From Pseudomonadota bacterium (GTDB taxonomy: Bacteria > Desulfobacterota > Desulfobacteria > Desulfobacterales > Desulfobacteraceae), in the NCBI GenBank assembly GCA_018812385.1, contig JAHJDU010000129.1, positions 1-5,590 on the forward strand: 5,590 nucleotides of DNA, given 5' to 3'. Below the pieces are notes generated by a model. It ran no database searches. It was not told where the DNA came from and was given only the letters and a program-made list of their open reading frames with translations. Shown here piece after piece: positions 1 through 5,590 of this stretch (within the stretch, counting starts at the first letter, position 1; every line of letters begins with the position of its first letter). A program made the translations under genes and the position numbers.

Positions 1-374
1 TGAACCATCACTTCTCTTTTATCTTTGCCTGATTGTGTCTTTTTGTATAAAAGAGATTGGGTAAACTCAATATCTGTAAATCCTTCCAGACGATCCCTGA
101 TCTTGTAAATCATATCTATATAATTATTTGACTTTGCTTCAAGCAAAAAATGATATGCTTTTTCCCCATTGAGTGTTGTAAGAGGAAGTACCTTGAAATT
201 TGCTTTTCCAGCCCTGATCATTTCCCAGCTGACAGAATATTGAATTTCTTCACCAATGGAAAACGGCAATTTTTTTTCTCCGGAATGGGCCAAAGATGTT
301 GAAAAAAGCAAACCAATCATCAGGATAAGGGGGAAAAAATATGTTCGTGATAATCTAATGCATGGCTTCTGCAA
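1..374 (-). CDS. Exported DUF3108-like protein, 3' end cut off by window edge
   Basis: The minus strand is open from the end of the GAPDH gene to the left edge, giving 124 visible residues. The N-terminus looks like a Sec signal peptide: a short basic region (K3, R7, R10), a hydrophobic core FFPLILMIGLLF at residues 13-24, and a likely signal peptidase I site after SLA at residue 29. The mature part begins with KLPFSIGEEIQYSVSWEMIR followed by AGKANFKV. This 'PF-x-GE-x-(I/L)-x-Y-x-V-SW-x-x-I-x-AG' pattern is what I know from DUF3108 proteins, a periplasmic or envelope family of unknown biochemical role. I chose the TTG at 374-372 because it has an AGGA Shine-Dalgarno nine bases upstream and gives a complete signal peptide. 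The first in-frame ATG downstream (320-318) has no visible ribosome site and would remove the basic region. In-frame GTG (392) and ATG (407) codons lie further upstream with weaker ribosome sites. The gene overlaps the GAPDH 3' end by 20 bases, which suggests translational coupling. The family call is by motif memory only. Confidence 0.8.
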   Translation of the reverse strand, partial: MQKPCIRLSRTYFFPLILMIGLLFSTSLAHSGEKKLPFSIGEEIQYSVSWEMIRAGKANFKVLPLTTLNGEKAYHFLLEAKSNNYIDMIYKIRDRLEGFTDIEFTQSLLYKKTQSGKDKREVMV

Positions 375-1605
375 TGGATACGATCCTGTCACCCAGCATA
401 TTGACATAACTTGCCATTTCATTATCATACCAGCCATAAATCACGGCCTGGGTAACCTGGATGCTGGTAACCTGATCCTTGATCATATCCAATATATTTT
501 TGTCAATCCCGCGCATATGCTCAAGATTGATGTTAATGGCCCCCGTACGGGTATGGGTTTCATGACCTTCAATAACAGCGGCAGCCCTTGGTGTTCCGAT
601 AATATCAGAGGAGACGTTCTGTTTATCCGAATAAATCAGATATCCGTTTGTATTGGTTTTTGTGGCAGTTTCGTAAATCGAGTTGATCATACCTCTTCGA
701 ATTGGTTTTTTATTGAGTTCTTCCTGAAAATTCATCACAAGAATAATCAAAGATCCCGTAGCTGTAGGGATGCGGACGGACTCTGCAATAAATCCAATGG
801 TTGCCATTTCCGGAATAACCAGTTGCAATGCTTTTGCAGCTCCCGTTGTGGTCAGAATAATGTTATTCATGATGGACCTGCTTTTTCTTAAGTCGTTGGC
901 CCCGGTTTTCGGCAACCGGTCCAGTACCTGCTGTGATCCTGTGGCAGCATGCACGGTTGCCATGGATGCAGAAAGGATTCTCTCAATACCAAAATAATCG
1001 ATTAACGGCTTGATCATATGGGACAGGCATGTGGTTGTGCAGGATGCATTGGAAATAATATTATGCTTTACTGGATCATAGTCTCCATCATTGATCCCCA
1101 TGATGGTTGTCACGGCATCATCGGGCATTGCCGCGCCCTCTTTGAGTTTAAAGGGAGCCGAAGCAATCACTTTTTGGGCGCCTGCTTCAATATGGCCTCT
1201 GATAGCGCCTTTTGGTGTGTCTGCCCCAAGGGAAGGATCCAGAAACTGGCCCGTTGTATCCACTACAATTCTGGCATTATGCTGTGCCCATTCAATATCT
1301 TTTGGATTCCTGTTGTTTCTTAATATCTTTACTTTTAAGCCATTCACATTTAACGAACCAGCGGCTTCATCCACATCGCTGATAACCGACTTTGCCTGAT
1401 ATCCGTTAAGAAACGCTTCCAATCGTCCATAAGTTGTATCTCTTTCTATATAATGGATAATGTCTTGAAATGACGTTCCTACTTCCCGGCCTACATTGAT
1501 CACAATCGTATCAAAATATTTTCTGCCGGCATGATGCCACAAAGACAGCTTTCCTATTCTCCCAAGTCCGTTAATCCCAAGTGTCATAGAATCTTTTGTA
1601 TTCAT
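355..1605 (-). CDS. gap: Glyceraldehyde-3-phosphate dehydrogenase, enlarged class I form
   Basis: This enzyme interconverts glyceraldehyde-3-phosphate and 1,3-bisphosphoglycerate with NAD(P) in cytoplasmic glycolysis/gluconeogenesis. The Rossmann motif GINGLGRIGKL is at residues 10-20. The catalytic motif SNASCTTTC places the nucleophile at Cys189, and the general-base histidine is His219 in ATVHAATG. TTTGAAKA follows at residues 252-259, VSSDIIG at 331-337, and the C-terminal signature GWYDNEM at 391-397. At 416 residues it is clearly longer than the usual ~330-340. The extra length includes three more residues between Cys and His, an insertion before the catalytic Cys, and added sequence between the VSSD and WYDNE motifs. 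The NAD-ribose aspartate after beta strand 2 (IND in E. coli GapA) is replaced here, reading INVGR, and the NIIP motif reads NIIL. The ATG start has a good ribosome site five bases upstream. It lies 69 bases downstream of the PPDK-like gene, probably in the same transcript, and overlaps the next gene. GAPDH family membership is very secure. Cofactor preference and physiological direction are not. Confidence 0.95.
   Translation of the reverse strand: MNTKDSMTLGINGLGRIGKLSLWHHAGRKYFDTIVINVGREVGTSFQDIIHYIERDTTYGRLEAFLNGYQAKSVISDVDEAAGSLNVNGLKVKILRNNRNPKDIEWAQHNARIVVDTTGQFLDPSLGADTPKGAIRGHIEAGAQKVIASAPFKLKEGAAMPDDAVTTIMGINDGDYDPVKHNIISNASCTTTCLSHMIKPLIDYFGIERILSASMATVHAATGSQQVLDRLPKTGANDLRKSRSIMNNIILTTTGAAKALQLVIPEMATIGFIAESVRIPTATGSLIILVMNFQEELNKKPIRRGMINSIYETATKTNTNGYLIYSDKQNVSSDIIGTPRAAAVIEGHETHTRTGAININLEHMRGIDKNILDMIKDQVTSIQVTQAVIYGWYDNEMASYVNMLGDRIVSIAEAMH
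384..387 (-). promoter_or_regulatory. Probable ribosome binding site for the DUF3108-like gene
   Basis: On the minus strand AGGA lies inside the last codons of the GAPDH gene, nine bases before the TTG at 374. It is the best Shine-Dalgarno match near any candidate start of this gene and supports the TTG choice over the ATG at 320. Such a short motif can also occur by chance. Confidence 0.4.
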
Positions 1606-1610
1606 CTATT

Positions 1611-1616
1611 CCCTCT
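1611..1616 (-). promoter_or_regulatory. Ribosome binding site for the GAPDH gene
   Basis: On the minus strand AGAGGG precedes the GAPDH ATG by five bases. It is a strong purine-rich Shine-Dalgarno and fixes the start at 1605. Confidence 0.75.
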
Positions 1617-1645
1617 TTTCATTATTTTTTATTCAGTACACCACC

Positions 1646-1661
1646 GAAAATACCAATTTTC
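1646..1661. other. Small AT-rich stem-loop between the PPDK-like and GAPDH genes
   Basis: GAAAAT at 1646-1651 and ATTTTC at 1656-1661 form a perfect 6-bp inverted repeat around a 4-base loop. It lies in the 69-base gap just after the PPDK-like stop codon. The stem is weak (one G-C pair) and has no T-run directly after it on the minus strand, so it does not look like an intrinsic terminator. It might be an RNA processing or stability element, or chance. Confidence 0.25.
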
Positions 1662-1674
1662 AGTCAGGCATTAT

Positions 1675-4575
1675 TTAATTGACTTTAATTGCTCCTTTGT
1701 ACACGGATCCTTTTTGACCGTTAATGCTGATATAATCACCAGTGACCATTTTAACCCCATTGAGCATACACTCTTTTTTGTGTTCATTGCAAACAAGATT
1801 TTCACATCCCACCAGACAGGTTTTATTAAGATTGTATGCCACCACAGCCGCATGGGAAGTGAGCCCCCCCCTTGCAGTCAGAATTCCATCTGCTGCATCA
1901 ATTTCCAGGATATCATCCGGAACAGTATCATTCCTCAATAAAATTAATGGGGTATCCGGATCATTTTTTCTGAAGAGGTCAATTTCTTCCAAAGTAAAAA
2001 CGATTCTGCCACTCATGGCGCCACCACTGACACCGATCCCCTGGCCAAGATATGCCTTATCAAGGATCTCCGGGGTGACATCAAAAGCGACAATCTTTTT
2101 TCTGTCCCGTAAGGACATTTCCCTTGCCTGAAGGATAAAAAGATCTTTTTTGGTTTCGCCTTCAAAGGTGAACTCGATTTCCTGGGGGTTCCATCCTTCT
2201 CCATAAACCAGGTGATGCATTAGTTTTACCAATTGCAAATATATATCAGGGAAACTTTCTTCAAGGCTTATCTTTGAATCCCGCTCTTCAAGCTCCAGTT
2301 GGACTTCTGAAATGGGAAGGGTTTTTACAAGCCCTGATACAACATCCTCTCCCTGGTTGCCAATGGTAAAATCCCCCCAAAGCCGTATCGTATCTCCCGG
2401 AAGCCTGGGGCTATGGCTGAACACCACGCCTGATCCCGACTGCCTGGACAGGTTTCCAAACACCATGGATTGAATCGTAACAGCAGTGCCCCAGTCATCT
2501 GATATCCCCATAATCCGTCTGTAATCCTTTGCCCTTTTGGATTCCCAGGAGGAAAAAACCTGGTCAATGGCCAGAAACAACTGGTCAATAGGAGACTCTA
2601 GCAGTTCAATCCCGGAATCAAGTAACAATTGTTTATAGGCAAGGGCAATAGTCTTCATCTGGTCACCGGAGAAATATCGTTTGAATTCAACGCCATATTC
2701 TTGTTTTTTTGAATAAATGATATGGTCAAACGCATCTCTTTTAATTCCAAAGGCCATCCCATATCCTTGAATGAACCGCCGATAGCTGTCCCAGGCAAAC
2801 CATGGATTATTGCTTGTCTTTGCAATGCTTGCCGCGATTTCTTTGTTAATTCCCACATTTAAAAATGAATCCAGCATGCCTGGCTGTGAAATGGAAGAAC
2901 CGCTCCTGACCGATAACAGCAAGGGGTTTTTAGTATCCCCAAAGTTTTTGCCGGTCCGTTTTTCCAGGGCGGCTACCATCTTTGCCACGGACTGCTTGAA
3001 ATTGATGTTGGCCGGCTTGTAATTATTGATGATTTCACGACATTTAAAGACTTCTGTGGTAATAATAAATCCTTCCGGGACAGCCGCACCTAATTTTTTT
3101 AATTTGATCAGGTTTAATCCCTTATTCCCTAAGAATATAATATTATTGCCAATGGGATCTGAACTGCCGACTTCAATGACAGAACATTTGGGATCATAAT
3201 TTAACAGCCGGCTTAAATGGATTTGCGACAGCTTTTCAGACTGTTGAAACAGGGTGTGTAATATCCTGTTTAAGAAGACATCCATCTGCTGAAGCCCGAG
3301 AGAGGTTGCAATCCGGTCCCTGAAAAAGATCTCGGCAACCCTCTGGTCCAGTTTGGATTCCTGTTTTTTAGACCCGTTGGGCAGATATTTTTTAAGAACC
3401 CTTTTCTTTCCTATCCTGGCTTCTATCTGGGATAAATTGCTGGAATGGATATTATTGAAATGATCATTAATGATATCGGCAACAGCCCTTATAAACCCCT
3501 TAAAAATATCCAGGTATTGGGTAAATGTACAGGTTCTGATGCCCATGGAAAATTTTAAAAAATCCATCTGGACATCCAGTTGATTGGATGAAATTCCATC
3601 CAGATCCAAAGCCATCCTGAACATGTCCAGAATATCATAAATCCGTTCAAACGTAGACTTGGTTATCACCTGAAGATCAATGCTGTTGATCAATTCTTCA
3701 AACAACACATTCATAATACTTTCAACTCTAAGGGTTAAGCCCAGAGCATCAAATTTTGTTTCATTGTAACTTCCGTACATGGAAGGAATATCAACGGCAA
3801 AATGGCGTTTATGATAAATAGCTTCATTGGCTTCATAAATTTTGTCTGAAAGAATAATTTTTTTAAGCTCTTTCATATAGGCAAGAACAGAGAGGATTTT
3901 ATTTTCCAGACTTTTTTCTTCAAGTGCTAAAAGAAGTTCCCTGGTATCCGGCAGGTTTTCACAATTAAATGAAGACAGGTATTTTTTCAATTCCAGGTTA
4001 TCAATCCGGTATTTCTGGTTTAAGAGCCTGTAGAATTCAAAGATCATTTTCATCCTTGACCGGTCCAGATCCGCAACCCCCTCTACGCTGTCAATTAAAT
4101 TATTTACAGCCTCTTGCGTATAGATCAGATAGTCTTTTGGAAGGGATATGCTCTTTGATTCAATAGAATTGAGAATAATTTTGGGCCCGTCAATAAATGG
4201 GCCTGACGCTTCAAGCTCACTATAAATGGATGGAGAAACGTAAGACCTGAGCTTTTTTTTGTTCCCCGTCTTCCAGAAGAGAATCACTTCTTTGATAAAA
4301 TCTACGATCCTGCTTGAGCTTTCAACATGGCATTGCTTCCTTAAAAAATGAATTAACCGGTCTTTTCGCTGGCAGGATTCATCCAGCTGGGTGGAAATAT
4401 CCCGGAGTTGTCCCTCTGCCCCGATTTCGTTGAAAAAGGCCGGTAATAACCGTGACATCTGCTTTACCAGATTAAAAACCGGTGCAATATCTGAGTTCAA
4501 AAATTTTGTAATATCCCTTGGGAACAAATCTGTATCTTTAATAAAGACACCACCGATAGCCAAAGAGATGATCAA
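1675..4575 (-). CDS. PPDK-type ATP-grasp/phosphohistidine protein lacking the PEP/pyruvate barrel
   Basis: There are 966 residues. Residues 1-470 are mostly helical, charged and not recognised. About 475-820 form a PPDK-type ATP-binding domain (PF01326 style): GNKGLNL with Lys485, LSVRSGSS with Arg557, FAWDSYRRFIQGYG at 593-606, GTAVTIQSMVFGN at 696-708, NQGEDVVSG at 740-748, and IEFT...LQAR with Glu801, Gln816 and Arg818. NQGEDVVSG is of the PPDK rather than the PEP synthase type. About 845-960 form the swivel domain with GGLTSHAA and phospho-acceptor His908; Thr906 corresponds to the PPDK regulatory threonine. The chain stops there, so the ~370-residue C-terminal TIM barrel that binds PEP/pyruvate in true PPDK is absent and not encoded downstream. 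ATP-dependent autophosphorylation of His908 is plausible; the final acceptor is unknown. The only start near the frame's opening is TTG at 4575, overlapping the preceding stop as TTGA, with AGAAGG twelve bases upstream. The frame stays open back to 4644 and reads like protein, so this may be the 3' part of one larger gene broken by a frameshift. Domain calls are firm; the start and function are not. Confidence 0.9.
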   Translation of the reverse strand: MIISLAIGGVFIKDTDLFPRDITKFLNSDIAPVFNLVKQMSRLLPAFFNEIGAEGQLRDISTQLDESCQRKDRLIHFLRKQCHVESSSRIVDFIKEVILFWKTGNKKKLRSYVSPSIYSELEASGPFIDGPKIILNSIESKSISLPKDYLIYTQEAVNNLIDSVEGVADLDRSRMKMIFEFYRLLNQKYRIDNLELKKYLSSFNCENLPDTRELLLALEEKSLENKILSVLAYMKELKKIILSDKIYEANEAIYHKRHFAVDIPSMYGSYNETKFDALGLTLRVESIMNVLFEELINSIDLQVITKSTFERIYDILDMFRMALDLDGISSNQLDVQMDFLKFSMGIRTCTFTQYLDIFKGFIRAVADIINDHFNNIHSSNLSQIEARIGKKRVLKKYLPNGSKKQESKLDQRVAEIFFRDRIATSLGLQQMDVFLNRILHTLFQQSEKLSQIHLSRLLNYDPKCSVIEVGSSDPIGNNIIFLGNKGLNLIKLKKLGAAVPEGFIITTEVFKCREIINNYKPANINFKQSVAKMVAALEKRTGKNFGDTKNPLLLSVRSGSSISQPGMLDSFLNVGINKEIAASIAKTSNNPWFAWDSYRRFIQGYGMAFGIKRDAFDHIIYSKKQEYGVEFKRYFSGDQMKTIALAYKQLLLDSGIELLESPIDQLFLAIDQVFSSWESKRAKDYRRIMGISDDWGTAVTIQSMVFGNLSRQSGSGVVFSHSPRLPGDTIRLWGDFTIGNQGEDVVSGLVKTLPISEVQLELEERDSKISLEESFPDIYLQLVKLMHHLVYGEGWNPQEIEFTFEGETKKDLFILQAREMSLRDRKKIVAFDVTPEILDKAYLGQGIGVSGGAMSGRIVFTLEEIDLFRKNDPDTPLILLRNDTVPDDILEIDAADGILTARGGLTSHAAVVAYNLNKTCLVGCENLVCNEHKKECMLNGVKMVTGDYISINGQKGSVYKGAIKVN
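1864..1871 (-). repeat. G8 homopolymer inside the phosphohistidine motif codons
   Basis: On the coding (minus) strand eight consecutive Gs encode the end of Arg902 plus Gly903 and Gly904, immediately before the LTSH phosphohistidine loop. A slip of one base would destroy the swivel domain. The present length keeps the frame. Whether it varies in nature cannot be seen from one sequence. Confidence 0.6.
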
Positions 4576-5590
4576 AGCAGATAAAAGCCTTCTCGACTTT
4601 TGGGATGCTGACCGATCAGGTCCAGGAATACCCGGATATTTTTAACATGGGCTGTATTGTTCTTTATCTGCCAGTCTTCACCTGTCCCCTCAACCATTGG
4701 AAACTGAAATCCATGATCAACGGCCCTGTCTATAAAATGATTGATAAGTTCATTTTTAGATGTTTTGTAAACGGCCTCCCCGATTTTATGTATGCAATCC
4801 AGAACTGTTTCAGGGTATTTGCCCTTATGCTCTTTGAGCAGCGAAAATGCCTGGTTGACGATATTAATATCTTTTTTAAAATCTTCATCACCGATCAGGT
4901 GGGTAAGGGTGGTGTTAATATCCCGCAGGGCCTGAACATGGATAGTAGAAAGTCCTGGAATATGAATAATATAAAAAAGAAAGGTCAGTTTCAGGTGGAA
5001 GCCTGCTATATCATCACCATTTTCCATCATTATTTTTTGAGGCACTGCCCAGATCCGGCTGACAAAATCCTGGTAGCTTACAAGATTTGTTAATTTTTGT
5101 GTTGCATGGCGGGGCTCTTGATCCAGGGTTTGAATGATATCCTCAAGCATTTTTCGCCACGTCAATATATTTTTATGGGATACCTCTTTTAATATATGCT
5201 GTACCCTGTCATCAAGTTGATTTACATCAATACTCTGACCAATCCAGGATATCGGGTCCTCTTGTTTCAACCAGTACTCAAATGAAGAATCATAAAATTT
5301 CACCAGGAATCGGTTTAATGGTTTGAAAAGTTTTGCATCTTCCTTAATGCAGCTTAACAGGTTTTTTGCAATTTTATCCGGCTGGTAATAGGATCTGACA
5401 AAATAATAAAAGTCTTTTTCTTCATAGGATTCAATTTTTTGCAACGCTTTTTCAATAACAGGCAAAAACCCATAAAGCGCTCCCTCAGATTCTTTGACAA
5501 TATGCTGCAAAAACAGCATTAAATTATCAGCTGCATCTGTTTTTATCTTTAAGTCCGAATCTGACTCAAATGATTCCAGAAAAATATCAA
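4572..5590 (-). CDS. Helical protein of unknown family, 5' end outside window; probable N-terminal part of the PPDK-like protein
   Basis: The minus-strand frame is open from the right edge (first complete codons read DIFLESFESDSDLKIK) to a TGA at 4574-4572, giving 338 visible residues. A methionine at 5519 is internal, because coding-like sequence continues upstream with no stop, so the real start is outside the window. No family is recognised. The composition is that of a soluble, alpha-helical cytoplasmic protein with many Leu, Ile, Lys and Glu residues; there is no signal peptide, no convincing membrane segment and no metal-binding cysteine cluster. Its style matches the unrecognised helical N-terminal half of the next gene. 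The last eight residues (SREGFYLL) look like out-of-frame readthrough: one extra A at 4598-4601 would turn the end into QHPKKSRRLLSAL and run straight into the next frame. My preferred reading is that it is the N-terminal section of one large PPDK-like polypeptide. The alternative is a separate gene, translationally coupled to its neighbour. Confidence 0.8.
   Translation of the reverse strand, partial: DIFLESFESDSDLKIKTDAADNLMLFLQHIVKESEGALYGFLPVIEKALQKIESYEEKDFYYFVRSYYQPDKIAKNLLSCIKEDAKLFKPLNRFLVKFYDSSFEYWLKQEDPISWIGQSIDVNQLDDRVQHILKEVSHKNILTWRKMLEDIIQTLDQEPRHATQKLTNLVSYQDFVSRIWAVPQKIMMENGDDIAGFHLKLTFLFYIIHIPGLSTIHVQALRDINTTLTHLIGDEDFKKDINIVNQAFSLLKEHKGKYPETVLDCIHKIGEAVYKTSKNELINHFIDRAVDHGFQFPMVEGTGEDWQIKNNTAHVKNIRVFLDLIGQHPKSREGFYLL
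4598..4601 (-). other. Probable frameshift site joining the two PPDK-like reading frames
   Basis: The coding strand has CCC AAAA GTC here. In the upstream frame this reads HPKSREGFYLL and then stops. In the downstream frame the same bases onward read KSRRLLSAL followed by IISLAIGG. Adding one A restores continuity as QHPKKSRRLLSAL with no loss of plausible sequence on either side. The downstream frame has no ATG before residue 40, only TTG exactly at the overlap. A natural deletion, a homopolymer sequencing error or true coupled genes are all possible. The A4 run is not a canonical X-XXY-YYZ slippery site in the upstream frame. Confidence 0.55.

Noticed and set aside
256..891. Plus-strand open frame of 211 codons
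   Set aside because: It lies antisense to the GAPDH gene and the DUF3108-like start. Its composition (many Cys, His, Asn and Phe residues) is typical of the reverse complement of a real gene, and it has no recognisable domain.
1646..1661. Stem-loop as an intrinsic terminator
   Set aside because: The stem has only six mostly A-T pairs and is followed by GGTGGTG rather than a T-run on the transcribed strand.
1606..1674. Possible promoter (TTGGTA, 17-base spacer, AATAAA) before the GAPDH gene on the minus strand
   Set aside because: Both boxes are weak matches in AT-rich sequence where such hits arise by chance, and the gap is short enough for readthrough from the upstream gene.
1531..1941. 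Plus-strand open frame of 136 codons spanning the intergenic gap
   Set aside because: It runs antisense to the start of GAPDH and to the catalytic domain of the PPDK-like gene. It shows no domain and shadow-like composition.
4598..4601. Programmed -1 ribosomal frameshift signal
   Set aside because: In the upstream frame the codons are CCC AAA AGT, which do not form X-XXY-YYZ, and the Lys tRNA would re-pair poorly on CAA. A one-base deletion is simpler.
4605..5093. Plus-strand open frame of 162 codons
   Set aside because: It is antisense to the well-supported helical minus-strand frame, has no recognisable motif, and is rich in Cys, Phe and Ile as expected of a shadow frame.

Overview
The window comes from a bacterial chromosome with moderately low GC. 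It is almost entirely coding, and every convincing gene lies on the minus strand. The reading order is therefore from position 5590 down to position 1. The gene content is a pyruvate phosphate dikinase (PPDK)-type ATP-grasp/phosphohistidine protein, an enlarged class I glyceraldehyde-3-phosphate dehydrogenase and an exported DUF3108-type protein. This would fit a Gram-negative anaerobe, perhaps a Desulfobacterales-like deltaproteobacterium. That placement is inferred from gene style and was not proven by any search.

Layout in transcription order. (1) Positions 5590-4572 hold a large helical protein of no recognised family; its start lies outside the window. (2) Positions 4575-1675 hold a 966-residue protein. 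Its first ~470 residues are helical and unrecognised. The rest carries a complete PPDK-type ATP-binding domain and a phosphohistidine swivel domain with the GGLTSHAA motif, but there is no C-terminal PEP/pyruvate TIM barrel. (3) A 69-base gap (1606-1674) follows. (4) Positions 1605-355 hold a 416-residue GAPDH with its catalytic Cys and His intact. (5) The beginning of a secreted DUF3108-like protein overlaps the end of the GAPDH gene and runs off the left edge.

The main point of interest is the junction between (1) and (2). They overlap by four bases (TTGA), and the second has only a TTG start. The second frame reads as plausible protein upstream of that TTG (KSRRLLSAL), and one extra A in the A4 run at 4598-4601 would fuse the two into a single chain of at least about 1304 residues. 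The window may thus hold one very large PPDK-like enzyme, broken by a real or artefactual one-base deletion.

How the genes work together is partly inference. GAPDH and a PPDK-like ATP/phosphohistidine enzyme both touch lower glycolysis/gluconeogenesis, and shared orientation with short spacing suggests one transcript. Without the PEP/pyruvate barrel, the dikinase-like protein cannot be assumed to make PEP or pyruvate, and its phosphate acceptor is unknown.
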